From: Franzmannia pantelleriensis
GTDB lineage: Bacteria; Pseudomonadota; Gammaproteobacteria; Pseudomonadales; Halomonadaceae
Direction: 5' to 3'
Assembly (NCBI RefSeq): GCF_900102875.1
Contig: NZ_FNGH01000003.1
Span: 186,001-250,000 of the forward strand
DNA: 64,000 nt
In this document: positions 33,634-42,104 of the stretch, in pieces
How positions within the stretch are numbered: position 1 is the stretch's first letter
Layout: the number at the start of each line of letters is the position of its first letter
Program-made: the position numbers and the translations under genes
Notes under the pieces: model-generated
The model's input: only the letters and a program-made list of their open reading frames with translations
Databases searched by the model: none
Told to the model about the DNA's origin: nothing

Positions 33634-34773
33634 TCAGTTGACCCGGCGACCCAGTGCCCACACCTCATCGATGGCCCAGCCGCTGTCTGACAGCACCAGC
33701 AGGTCGGCGTCGGCACCTGCCGCCAAACGCCCCTTGTGCGGCAGCTTCAGGGCATCGGCGGCGTTGGTGGCGGCGCAGGGCAGGGCCTGCTCCAACGGGA
33801 TATCGTGGTGGGTGACGCACTCGCCGAGTACCTCGAACAGACTGGCCAGGCGGCCGGGCTTGAGGCCCATGAAGCGGCGCTCGGCATCGAACTGCGGCAG
33901 CGAGGCGTTGGCGTCAGAGGAGAGGCTGACCCGGGCCAGGTCGACGCGGGCGTGGCGAGCGCGAGCCACGGCCTCTGAGGCGGCCACTTCGCCGCCGGCC
34001 AGCAGCTCGTCGGTGGTGCTGGTGGTGAAGTCGATACGCCCACCCTCGCGGGCGAAGCGTAGGCCGTCCTCGAACAGCGCAGCGGTGCGGTTGATATGAG
34101 TAGGGTAGAACTGCGACAGCGGGATGGCGCTGCTGCGCGCGACCTCGCGTAGAGGCTCCAGGTGGCTGGGTGCATCGCCGGTATGAATGAACACGACCCC
34201 CGCCTTACCGGCCAGCAGGCCGGCGGTGCGCGCCTCTGAGGCCAGCCGCGTCAGCTCCTGGGCGGTAGGCTGCGAGCCTCGGTGGTCGCTGATTGCCACT
34301 TCGCCGACGCCGATGAACTCGGGGATGTAGAGAATATCGCTGGCCACCGAATCGGTTAGGGTCACCGGCGGCAGCTGGTAGGAGCCGGTGTAGGCGTAGA
34401 CGCTCAGGCCGGCGGCCATCAGTTCGCGGGCCTTGCCGATCAGGTTGGCGGGGGTCCGGGTCAGCGCATCGGTGCCCAGCGCCGCCACCAGGGTGGTGAC
34501 GCCGGAGGCGAGCGCATCGTCGCGGGTCAGTTCTGCGGTACGGGTGCCAAAGCCGCCTTCGCCGCCGCCGCCGGTGATATGCACCAGCGGATCGACCAGA
34601 CCGGGGATCACCCGGCGACCGCCGAGATCGATTACCTCGACAGCGGCCCCGTCAATGGGCGGGGGCTGTTGTGCATCGGAGATCGCGGCGATGCGTCGGT
34701 CGGCGATCAGCAGGTGGCATAGCCCCAGCGGCTCGGGGGCGTAGAGGCGTGCGTTCTTGAGCAGTGTCAGCAT
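33634..34773 (-). CDS. iadA: Isoaspartyl dipeptidase-like amidohydrolase
   Basis: IadA-type enzymes cleave beta-aspartyl dipeptides from damaged proteins. The 379-residue protein matches the family throughout (GGGGEGGFGTRT, GVTTLVAALGTDA, ISDHRGSQPT, PTHINRT, LSSDANAS). His197, His226 and Asp287 correspond to E. coli metal ligands His201, His230 and Asp285. However, the HxH pair reads LVH (Leu63, His65), and the position of the carboxylated lysine is Glu158. It may be a diverged subfamily with a different metal site. The start is the Met before LTLLKNARL; the frame stays open 21 codons upstream. Confidence 0.85.
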   Translation of the reverse strand: MLTLLKNARLYAPEPLGLCHLLIADRRIAAISDAQQPPPIDGAAVEVIDLGGRRVIPGLVDPLVHITGGGGEGGFGTRTAELTRDDALASGVTTLVAALGTDALTRTPANLIGKARELMAAGLSVYAYTGSYQLPPVTLTDSVASDILYIPEFIGVGEVAISDHRGSQPTAQELTRLASEARTAGLLAGKAGVVFIHTGDAPSHLEPLREVARSSAIPLSQFYPTHINRTAALFEDGLRFAREGGRIDFTTSTTDELLAGGEVAASEAVARARHARVDLARVSLSSDANASLPQFDAERRFMGLKPGRLASLFEVLGECVTHHDIPLEQALPCAATNAADALKLPHKGRLAAGADADLLVLSDSGWAIDEVWALGRRVN

Positions 34774-34797
34774 GGCAGTTCTCTTAGTGGCAGGTAA

Positions 34798-34830
34798 CCT
34801 GCAACGCCGGCCATGGGTCGGCGTTGCAGG
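34798..34830. terminator. Hairpin between binding-protein gene and iadA
   Basis: CCTGCAACGCCG and CGGCGTTGCAGG form a perfect 12-base stem with a nine-base loop, 12 bases beyond the stop of the minus-strand binding-protein gene. No T-run is visible, so it may terminate inefficiently. Confidence 0.55.
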
Positions 34831-34842
34831 GCTCATACGATG

Positions 34843-35640
34843 TTAAAGCTTTACGTCGTAGCTGAAGTAACGCTGCATGATCTCATCATAGGTGCCGTCC
34901 TCCTTGAGTGCCGCCAGGGCCTTGTTGAAGCGCTCGGCCAGCGCCTCGTCGCGGGGGCGGAAGGCGACGCCTACGCCTTGGCCGAAGATATGCTCGGGCT
35001 CCTTGATAAAGTCGCTAATGCGCTGGAAATCGCTGCCGTCGGTGTCGATCTCGATGGCCGCCTCGGCGATCGGGTAGTCCATGAAGGTCAGGTCGAGGCG
35101 CCCGGCGCGCAGATCGGTGACCACGTCGTCGACGCCGGTGTAGCGGCGAATGTCGAGCACGTCGCCGTAAAGCTCAGTGACGTAGTTGTCCTGCAGGGTG
35201 GCGCGCTGCACGCCCACCGTCAGGCCGTCGAGACTGTCACGGTCGTCGATATCGATGTCATGCGCGTGAGTGGTGATCCAGGCGCTGGGGGTGGTGTAGT
35301 ACGGCTCGGAGAACAGCACCCGCTGGGCGCGCTCCTCGGTGATCGCCATCGACGACATGATGGCGTCGTAGTTACGCGCCATCAGGCCGGGGATGATGCC
35401 GTCCCAGTCCTGTTCCACCCAGGTGCAGGTGATGTCGAGATAGTCGCAGACCGCCTCGCCCAGCTCGATCTCGAAGCCGGTGAGCTCGCCGTCGGACTGG
35501 CGGTACATGAAGGGCTCGTAGGGGACATCGACGCCAAGGCGGACCTCGTCGTAATCGCGGGCCTGGACGGTGCCGCTGACCAGAGTGGCGCACAGGGTGG
35601 CGCTCAGAAACAGCGTGGAATAGCGCATGGGAGTCTCCAT
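34843..35640 (-). CDS. Amino-acid ABC transporter binding protein (arginine/ornithine type), copy 1
   Basis: This 265-residue periplasmic protein has a signal peptide (about residues 1-27, ending VQA) and the basic-amino-acid binding fold: YDEVRLGVDVPYEPFMYRQSDGELTGFEIELGEAVC, DGIIPGLMARNYDAIMSSMAITEER and GVQRATLQDNYV. It is one of three tandem homologues downstream of a single permease/ATPase set. Its central ligand region differs most (WITTHAHDIDID versus WFAP in the others), suggesting a different specificity. It has its own long upstream region, so it may be separately expressed. Confidence 0.9.
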   Translation of the reverse strand: METPMRYSTLFLSATLCATLVSGTVQARDYDEVRLGVDVPYEPFMYRQSDGELTGFEIELGEAVCDYLDITCTWVEQDWDGIIPGLMARNYDAIMSSMAITEERAQRVLFSEPYYTTPSAWITTHAHDIDIDDRDSLDGLTVGVQRATLQDNYVTELYGDVLDIRRYTGVDDVVTDLRAGRLDLTFMDYPIAEAAIEIDTDGSDFQRISDFIKEPEHIFGQGVGVAFRPRDEALAERFNKALAALKEDGTYDEIMQRYFSYDVKL

Positions 35641-35810
35641 GGAGTAGATCGCCGCACGTGGCAGCTTGTGATTGTTGGATACGCGTCGGGCTAGTCGCGA
35701 GTGGCGTCAGAAAATGCGCCCTGGATAAGTTCAGGTGCGTCGTTATGTGACGGCATTCGCGGTATCAGGCACAGGGTGCCAAGAGGCCAGAGGGTGGCCG
35801 AAGGGGGGAG

Positions 35811-35885
35811 CTACTCGTCGAACCATTCGCTGAGATAGAAGCTCTCAACGAAACTCGCCTGGACAATCCTGGGGTGGACAGTCAT
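35811..35885 (-). CDS. Candidate 24-codon small ORF
   Basis: A 24-residue frame begins MTVHPRIVQASFVESF and ends SEWFDE, with an AGAGG ribosome binding site nine bases before the ATG. It lies in the 359-base gap (35641-35999) between two binding-protein genes and on the same strand, 170 bases upstream of copy 1. It could be a leader peptide or chance. I recognise no family. The rest of this gap shows no gene; it should contain the promoter of copy 1. Confidence 0.35.
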   Translation of the reverse strand: MTVHPRIVQASFVESFYLSEWFDE

Positions 35886-35999
35886 GGAAGTGAACCTCTA
35901 CAGGTGGCGAAACTACCACGAAAACATGCGTGATCGGGCCGCACCTGTCAAGCACTCCGCCCCACGGCGGCGTCTGACAGACAGGCGCGGTGATTTGGT

Positions 36000-36767
36000 T
36001 TATTCGCTGAAGTAGCGGTCGTGGATCTGGTCGTAGACGCCGCTCTCCTGAAGCTCGGCGAGGGCCGTGTTGAAGCGCTCGGCGAGGGCCTCGTCGCGAG
36101 GGCGGAAGGCGATAGCAATGCCGTCACCAAAGTACTCGTAGGGGTCGCGAATCATCTCGCCGACTACGCGATAGTCGCCGCGCTCGCTGTCGAGCAGGGT
36201 GGTCTTGCCCACCGGGTAGTTGACGAACACCAGGTCGAGACGCCCCGACTCCATGTCGAGCAGCATGTCGTCGGCAGTGGCGTAGCGGCGCACATTGGCC
36301 ACGTCGCCGTAGAAGTCGGTGGCGTAGCTGTCCTGCAGGGTACCGCGTTGGACGCCGAGGGTCAGGCCGTCGAGGGTTTGCTCATTGGGTGTCTCGATAT
36401 CGCTGTCTTGTGGGGCGAACCAGGCCGAGGGAACGGTCAGGTAGGCATCGGAGAACAGCACTTGCTCGCGGCGCTCCTCGTTGATGGTCATCGACGACAT
36501 GATGGCGTCGTAGTTGCGCGCCATCAGACCGGGAATGATGCCGTCCCACTGCTGCTCTATCCATTCGCAGGTGATGCCCATCTGCTCGCACAGCGCGTTA
36601 CCAAGGTCGATGTCGAAGCCGGTCAGTTCACCGTCGGCGGTGCGATACTCCATCGGTTCGTAGGGCACGTCGACGCCGAAGCGTACGTGATCGTAGCTGT
36701 CGCGGGCATGGGCATGGCCGGCGACCAGGGCGGCGCCGAATAGGGTGATGCCAAGAAAGCGGTACAT
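36000..36767 (-). CDS. Amino-acid ABC transporter binding protein (arginine/ornithine type), copy 2
   Basis: The 255-residue protein has a signal peptide ending HAHA and the basic-amino-acid binding fold: YDHVRFGVDVPYEPMEYRTADGELTGFDIDLGNALC and IMSSMTINEERREQVLFSDAYLTVPSAWFAPQ. It is much closer to copy 3 than to copy 1, as from a recent tandem duplication. The start is the Met preceded by AAGGAC. It probably feeds the same permease pair. Confidence 0.9.
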   Translation of the reverse strand: MYRFLGITLFGAALVAGHAHARDSYDHVRFGVDVPYEPMEYRTADGELTGFDIDLGNALCEQMGITCEWIEQQWDGIIPGLMARNYDAIMSSMTINEERREQVLFSDAYLTVPSAWFAPQDSDIETPNEQTLDGLTLGVQRGTLQDSYATDFYGDVANVRRYATADDMLLDMESGRLDLVFVNYPVGKTTLLDSERGDYRVVGEMIRDPYEYFGDGIAIAFRPRDEALAERFNTALAELQESGVYDQIHDRYFSE

Positions 36768-36851
36768 GAAAACGTCCTTGTTGCTGTGCAGATACAGGGG
36801 AGCATCAGCGATCCTGCCTGTGACAGGAGCCGTGGTAAATGCAGGAGGGGA

Positions 36852-36874
36852 CGCTCCCGGCATGGCCGGGAGCG
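36852..36874. terminator. Hairpin between binding-protein copies 2 and 3
   Basis: CGCTCCCGGC and GCCGGGAGCG pair perfectly around a three-base loop, 11 bases beyond the stop of copy 3. Such hairpins often raise expression of a binding protein relative to other operon genes. Confidence 0.55.
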
Positions 36875-36884
36875 CAGGACGGGA

Positions 36885-37655
36885 TTACTCGTCGTCGCCG
36901 AAATAGCGCTCGTAGATCTCGTCGTAGGTACCGTCGTCTTGCAGCGTCGCCAGGGCCTCGTTGAAGCGCTCGGCGAGGGCTTCGTCACGCTGACGGAAGG
37001 CAATGCCGAAGCCGTCGCCGAAGTACTCCTTGGGCTCGGTGATCATCTCGCCGACCACCTTGTAGTCGCGGCTCTCGCTGTCGAGCAGGGTCGATTTGCC
37101 GACCGGGTAGTCGAGGAACACGATATCCAGGCGGCCGGCCTGCATGTCCAGCACCATGTCGTCGGCGGTGGAGTAGCGGCTGACGCTGGCCACGCTGCCG
37201 AACATGTCGGTGGCGTAGTTGTCCTGCAAGGTGCCGCGCTGCACGCCGATGGTCTTGCCGTCGAGGCTGGCTTCGGTGGCGTCCTCAAGCTCGCTATCTG
37301 CCGGCGCGAACCAGGCCGATGGCGGCGTGAAGTAGGGGTCGGAGAACAGCACCGTCTGGCGGCGCTCATCGTTGATGGTCATCGACGACATGATGGCGTC
37401 ATAGTTGCGCGACATCAGGCCGGGGATGATGCCGTCCCACTCCTGCACGATCCACTCGCAGGTGATGCCGATCTCCTCGCACAGGGCGTTACCCAGGTCG
37501 ATATCGAAGCCGGTCAGCTCGCCGTCCGGCGTGCGATACTCCATCGGCTCGTAGGGCACGTCGACGCCGAAGCGCACGTGATCATAGTCGCGGGCCTGGG
37601 CGGTACCGGCCACCAGAGCGGCGCCGAGAATCGAGATAGTGAACAGTTTTTTCAT
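36885..37655 (-). CDS. Amino-acid ABC transporter binding protein (arginine/ornithine type), copy 3
   Basis: The 256-residue protein starts MKKLFTISILGAALVAGTAQA, a standard signal peptide, and continues with the basic-amino-acid binding fold nearly parallel to copy 2 (DIDLGNALCEEIGITCEWIVQEWDG in pieces, SMTINDERRQTVLFSDPYF). It is the copy nearest the permease genes and probably the original AotJ/HisJ-type receptor. It is 133 bases downstream of the permease gene in the minus direction. Confidence 0.9.
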   Translation of the reverse strand: MKKLFTISILGAALVAGTAQARDYDHVRFGVDVPYEPMEYRTPDGELTGFDIDLGNALCEEIGITCEWIVQEWDGIIPGLMSRNYDAIMSSMTINDERRQTVLFSDPYFTPPSAWFAPADSELEDATEASLDGKTIGVQRGTLQDNYATDMFGSVASVSRYSTADDMVLDMQAGRLDIVFLDYPVGKSTLLDSESRDYKVVGEMITEPKEYFGDGFGIAFRQRDEALAERFNEALATLQDDGTYDEIYERYFGDDE

Positions 37656-37788
37656 GGTGCATTTCCCTGTTGTTGTCGGTGTCACCCGAAGGTGAGAACT
37701 CGGCCACATTAGCGCAGCTCGCGACTGGCCGGAAGGGGGAAAGAGACCTTGTCTGGCCAATTTCCCAACGCTCGTTTGACGGCTGGCG

Positions 37789-38511
37789 TCATGCCGGCTT
37801 GAGGTGCGCCAGCAGCCGCTTCTCGAGGAAGCGGAAAAAATACAGGATGGCAAAGGTCAGGCACAGGTAGATCGCCGCCACGAACAGAAACGCTTCGAAG
37901 GGCGCGTAGAAGCGCGCATACACGAAGCGTGCCGCGCCGGTGAGGTCCATCAGCGTGACGACGCTGGCAATCGCGCTGGCGTGGAGCATGAAAATCACCT
38001 CGTTGCCGTAGGCCGGTAGCGCCCGGCGAAAGGCACTGGGCAGGATGATGCGGCGCATCATCAGCGACTGGGACATGCCATAGGCGCGGGCCGCCTCGAT
38101 CTCGCCGCGGGCGGTGGCCTTGATGGCACCGCGAAAGATCTCAGTGGTATAGGCTGCAGTATTGAGAGTGAAGGCGATCAGCGCCGGGTAGAAGGCCTCG
38201 CGCAGTAGCGGCCAGAAAATAGACTCCTGGATGCCGTCCACGAACACCACGCCGTAGTAGATGATGTAGAGCTGGATCAGCAGCGGGGTGCCGCGGAACA
38301 CATAGGTGTAGGCGTAGATCGGCAGGCTGATCCAGCGGTGGCGCGAGCTGCGGCCGATGGCCAGCGGCACTGCCAGCACCAGCCCGGCGAGCAGCGACAG
38401 GAACACCAGCTGGGTGGTCGTCACCAGGCCATCCCAGTAGTAGCTCAGGGTCTGAGGCGTGAAGATCAGGTTGCCTTCGAGCAGCTCGGTGAACCAGGTC
38501 ATGAGTTCCAT
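37789..38511 (-). CDS. Polar amino-acid ABC transporter permease (AotM/HisM type)
   Basis: The 240-residue membrane protein has about five helices and the permease motif region EIEAARAYGMSQSLMMRRIILPSAFRRALPAYGNE, the EAA-like loop that contacts the ATPase. YVFRGTPLLIQLYIIYYG is typical for the arginine/histidine family. The chosen ATG follows the stop of the sister permease almost directly, so the two genes are coupled. Together they make the channel of a histidine/arginine-type importer. Confidence 0.92.
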   Translation of the reverse strand: MELMTWFTELLEGNLIFTPQTLSYYWDGLVTTTQLVFLSLLAGLVLAVPLAIGRSSRHRWISLPIYAYTYVFRGTPLLIQLYIIYYGVVFVDGIQESIFWPLLREAFYPALIAFTLNTAAYTTEIFRGAIKATARGEIEAARAYGMSQSLMMRRIILPSAFRRALPAYGNEVIFMLHASAIASVVTLMDLTGAARFVYARFYAPFEAFLFVAAIYLCLTFAILYFFRFLEKRLLAHLKPA

Positions 38512-38512
38512 G

Positions 38513-39214
38513 TCAGTGCCCTCCGAAGCCGACGTTGTAACGCTTCTGCAGCCGCGCGAAGATCCACTCAGAGACGCTGGCAATGGCCAGATAGATCAAT
38601 GCCACCGGGATCAGGAACACGAACGGCTCATGGGTGGCACGGGACGCCTCGGCGGCCACCCGCACCATGTCAGAGAGGCCGATCACCGAGACCAGCGCGG
38701 TGGTCTTGAGCAGTACCATCCAGTTGTTGGAGAGTCCCGGCAGGGCGTGGCGCATCATCAGCGGAAAACGGATGCGTCGAAAGACCAGCCAGTCGCTCAT
38801 ACCGTAGGCGCGGCCGGCCTCGATCTGGCCTTCATCGACGGCCAGAAAGGCGCCGCGGAAGGTCTCGCCCATGTAGGCGCCGAAGATGAAGCCGATGGTC
38901 AGCACTCCGGCGGCGAAGGCGTTGAGATTGACGTACCAGTCCACCCCGAAGCGATCGTAAAGGGCGTCGGTGGCCACGTTGAGGGCCATCTGTCCGCCAA
39001 AGAACAGCAGCATCATGAGCACCAGATCGGGCACGCCGCGGATCACCGTGGTGTAGAGGGTGGCGATCTTGTGCAGCAGCCAGCTGCGCGACATCTTGGC
39101 ACTGGCGGTGAGTAGCCCCAGTACGATGGCCAGGATCAGCGACAGCAGTGCCAGCTGAATGGTGACCCCGGCGCCTTCGATCAGTCGCGGGCCGTAGCCT
39201 TGCAGGTCAAGCAT
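38513..39214 (-). CDS. Polar amino-acid ABC transporter permease (AotQ/HisQ type)
   Basis: The 233-residue protein has about five helices, with TTVIRGVPDLVLMMLLFFGGQ and the coupling loop QIEAGRAYGMSDWLVFRRIRFPLMMRHALPGLSNNW. It is the partner of the permease next to it and follows the ATPase gene with a 16-base gap on the minus strand. Confidence 0.92.
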   Translation of the reverse strand: MLDLQGYGPRLIEGAGVTIQLALLSLILAIVLGLLTASAKMSRSWLLHKIATLYTTVIRGVPDLVLMMLLFFGGQMALNVATDALYDRFGVDWYVNLNAFAAGVLTIGFIFGAYMGETFRGAFLAVDEGQIEAGRAYGMSDWLVFRRIRFPLMMRHALPGLSNNWMVLLKTTALVSVIGLSDMVRVAAEASRATHEPFVFLIPVALIYLAIASVSEWIFARLQKRYNVGFGGH

Positions 39215-39230
39215 GGTGAGTCTCCCGCGG

Positions 39231-40001
39231 TCAGTACTTGGGCGCCAGGAATTGCTGCAGGCGCGGCGAGCTGGGATTGGTCAGCACGTCCTTGGGCGGG
39301 CCGGCTTCTTCGATCAGCCCTTGGTGCAGATAGATCACCTGGCTGGAGACATCCCGGGCGAAGCTCATCTCATGGGTGACTACCACCATGGTGCGGCCTT
39401 CGGCGGCGAGGTCGCGCATTACCTTGAGCACGTCGCCGACAAGCTCCGGGTCGAGCGCCGAGGTGGGCTCGTCGAACAGCATTACTTCGGGGTCCATGGC
39501 CAGCGCCCGGGCGATCGCCCCGCGCTGCTGCTGGCCGCCCGACATTTGTGCCGGGTAGGCGTTGGCTCGGGCGCTCAGGCCGACCCGCTCGAGCAGCGCA
39601 TGGGCCTGCTCGATGGCTTCTTTCTTGGGCTTGCCGAGCACATGGACGGGGGCTTCGATGATGTTCTCGAGCAGCGTCATATGTGCCCACAGGTTGAAGC
39701 CCTGGAACACCATCGACAGTTTGGCGCGCATGCGCACCACCTGCTTCCAGTCGGCCGGCTCGCGGCCGCGTCGGGTCTGCTTGAAGCGGATCTCTTCGCC
39801 GTGCATCAGCAGGTCGCCCTCATCGGGCTGCTCGAGCAGGTTCATGCAGCGCAGGAAGGTACTCTTGCCGGAGCCGGAGGCGCCGATCAAGGTGATGACG
39901 TCACCCTTGTGGGCCTGCAGCGACAGACCTTTGAGTACCTCGGTATCGCCGAATCGCTTCTTGATATTGCGCGCTTCGAGGGGCATTGGCGTTGCGGCCA
40001 T
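39231..40001 (-). CDS. Polar amino-acid ABC transporter ATPase (AotP/HisP type)
   Basis: The 256-residue ATPase shows Walker A GASGSGKST, Q-loop VFQGFNLWAHMTLLENIIEAP, signature MSGGQQQRGAIARAL, Walker B VMLFDEPTSALDPELV and the switch histidine in VVTHEMSFARDV. The insertion RRGREPADWKQVVRMRAKLSMVFQ in two parts is typical of the HisP/AotP group. The start is set at the ATG giving MAATPMPLEARNIKKRFG; the frame stays open 153 codons upstream without homology. It is the first gene of the transport set after the AstE-like gene. Confidence 0.93.
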   Translation of the reverse strand: MAATPMPLEARNIKKRFGDTEVLKGLSLQAHKGDVITLIGASGSGKSTFLRCMNLLEQPDEGDLLMHGEEIRFKQTRRGREPADWKQVVRMRAKLSMVFQGFNLWAHMTLLENIIEAPVHVLGKPKKEAIEQAHALLERVGLSARANAYPAQMSGGQQQRGAIARALAMDPEVMLFDEPTSALDPELVGDVLKVMRDLAAEGRTMVVVTHEMSFARDVSSQVIYLHQGLIEEAGPPKDVLTNPSSPRLQQFLAPKY

Positions 40002-40215
40002 GACATAAGCTCCAGTACATGGGCTGAGGGCGGGCCCTGATTCAGAGTGGGGTGCGTAAGCGTGGCTGGCGCGAAAAGGGGGCGATTCTAACAGGCCAGC
40101 GCAGCGTGGACAGGGCCGATCTCGGAGCGCTTGATTAGACGTTGGTCTAGGGGTGTCGGGCAAGTGGGCATCGTAAATCTCCAAACTGTTGTTGTAATGT
40201 GGAAAATCGTCTTGC

Positions 40216-41244
40216 TTAGGGCTGCGTTGTCGCGCGTATTTTCTGGCTGGCGGTGTCGCCTGGCGGTGCCTCGCTGGCTTTGACCAGCAGCGCTGCGCGG
40301 GCACCGAGTTCGACCTCGGCGTTGGGGAAAACCACCGCCAGCGGATGCTCACCGACCACGCAGTCGCCGGCAACGGCGTCACGGGCCAGGCGGGTACCGG
40401 GTGTGAACTCTGTGAAGTTGGCCACGTCGTCAGCGAAGCACAGGCAGAAATCGTCTGCATGTCGCATCAGCTCCTGCTCGACGCGGAAAAAGGCCATGTC
40501 CCTGGGGTCGCTGCGTAATGGCTCGCGGCCTTCCAGTAGCGCTTCGAGCATGGTGCGCAGAGGGCGCAGCGCGGCCATATCGTTAGCACCGAAAGGCGCG
40601 ACCCGACCCAGCTCGAGCGTGAATGCCTGGGCGCCATGATAGTGCTTCGAGTAGTGCGAGAAGGTCCAGCTGTGCTGATGCTGATGCAATACCGCCTGCA
40701 TATCCGCTGCCGCGAGCCATTGCCATTGAGCGTGCTCGGTGGTGGCATCGGCGAACGGCTCGACGACGAAACGTGGGTAGCGGCTGTCGCGGATCGCGGT
40801 GTGCAGATCGTAGTGCAGTCGCGGCCGGCCGGCGTGACGCTGGTAGAAGGCGTCGACGCTTGCCATCAGCGTCCGCGCCCGTTCGGGCTCGTCACCGGCA
40901 TCGCTCAGGTCGCGCTGAAACAGCCGATTGAGGTTGGTGCCGATGAAGCGCTGAGACCGGCGGATCGCCGGAATATTGCCGAGCAGGATCAGCAGCGGCG
41001 CGCCGAGCGACAGCTGGCCTGCTTCGAGGCGTGCCAGCAGCTCGCCGACCAGCTCGATGGGAGCGGTCTCGTTGCCGTGGATACCCGCGGAAATCACGCA
41101 GGCGGGCGCCTCAATGGGGCCGCTGTCCGGCAAGAGCTCCAGGATACCGGGGCCGTGGCAGTGATAGCTGCCGCTGGCCAAGTGCCCGCTAAGGCGGGCA
41201 CTGGCGTTGCCGTCCAGGGTCAAGTCGAGCCAGTCGCTCAGCAT
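40216..41244 (-). CDS. Succinylglutamate desuccinylase / AstE-AotO-like zinc hydrolase
   Basis: This 342-residue protein belongs to the AstE/aspartoacylase family of zinc carboxypeptidase-like enzymes. Zinc ligands are visible in SAGIHGNETAPIE (His and Glu) and in YDLHTAIRDS (His), with the substrate arginine region GTNLNRLF. It may hydrolyse N-succinylglutamate in the arginine succinyltransferase pathway. Its position before an arginine-type ABC importer resembles the aot operon of Pseudomonas, where an AstE homologue (AotO) is included. No other ast genes are in the window, so catabolic use is unproven. About 214 bases before the ATPase gene hold no other gene. Confidence 0.82.
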   Translation of the reverse strand: MLSDWLDLTLDGNASARLSGHLASGSYHCHGPGILELLPDSGPIEAPACVISAGIHGNETAPIELVGELLARLEAGQLSLGAPLLILLGNIPAIRRSQRFIGTNLNRLFQRDLSDAGDEPERARTLMASVDAFYQRHAGRPRLHYDLHTAIRDSRYPRFVVEPFADATTEHAQWQWLAAADMQAVLHQHQHSWTFSHYSKHYHGAQAFTLELGRVAPFGANDMAALRPLRTMLEALLEGREPLRSDPRDMAFFRVEQELMRHADDFCLCFADDVANFTEFTPGTRLARDAVAGDCVVGEHPLAVVFPNAEVELGARAALLVKASEAPPGDTASQKIRATTQP

Positions 41245-41372
41245 GCCGTGATCCCTTGTGGTGTGACCGAATTGGCGTCCACCTTCCAAGTCACTGACTG
41301 GTGCGGCAAGCACTCACGTCGAGCTGGTGAAAAACCCGGGTGCCAGAATGAAAACACTGGCCTGGATCAGCG

Positions 41373-41933
41373 CTAAGGGCAGGCCTCGCCGTGTTCCACG
41401 TCGATCAGTTCATCGACGGCAAAGTCGAGGCGCTCGGCGGTATCGCGCAGCTGCTGGTAGGTGGCGTCATCGAGCTCGGGGTCCCGGGCGAGTATCCACA
41501 GGTAGTCGCGGTTGGGGCCGGCTACCAGGGCGTACTGGTAGTCGTCGTCGAGTTCGAGGATGTTGTAACCACCGAAGAAGGGGCCGAAGAAGCTCACCTT
41601 GAGTCGTCCCACGTCCTCGTCATCGACAAAGTAGGCGCGCCCTTCGGCCTCGTCCCACGCCTGCTCCTCGAAGTTGTAGCCGCGGTTGATGACGCGCACG
41701 CCGTCGTCGTCGCGCAGCGAGTAGTCGGCGGTGACGCAGTCAAGGCCACGCTCGAAGGAGTGATCGAGGCGGGCGATCTCGTACCACTTCCCCAGATAGC
41801 GCTCGAGCTCGAAACCGGTGACCGGTTGGGTACCGCTGGGGATGCCGGTGCAGCCAACCAGCAGCAGTGCCGAGGCGGTAGTGGCCACGAGCCAATGCCC
41901 GCGGCGGTCGATGAACGGCTTAATGCTTGGCAT
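41373..41933 (-). CDS. blc: Outer membrane lipocalin (Blc-like lipoprotein)
   Basis: The 186-residue protein has a lipoprotein signal with lipobox LLVGC (cysteine near residue 27) and the lipocalin signature GFELERYLGKWYEIARLDHSFERG split as GKWYEIARLDH. GPFFGGYNILELDDDYQYALVAGPNRDYLWILAR is the conserved barrel end. Blc-type proteins bind lysophospholipids or fatty acids at the outer membrane. AAGGA precedes the chosen ATG, which also gives the correct signal peptide. Confidence 0.92.
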   Translation of the reverse strand: MPSIKPFIDRRGHWLVATTASALLLVGCTGIPSGTQPVTGFELERYLGKWYEIARLDHSFERGLDCVTADYSLRDDDGVRVINRGYNFEEQAWDEAEGRAYFVDDEDVGRLKVSFFGPFFGGYNILELDDDYQYALVAGPNRDYLWILARDPELDDATYQQLRDTAERLDFAVDELIDVEHGEACP

Positions 41934-42104
41934 GGGGTTCCTTCTGGTGGTACCTGAGCTGATGGGAGCGTCGCTCAAGCGGCGGTCTCGCGCTGGGACG
42001 CGTCGATAAAATCGCACTGAGCGGTCGAAATCATTCGCTTTTTCTCATTCACGGCTACGCTATCGTATACCGCATACATCAACCAATGCAGTGAGGTTCA
42101 TGCA

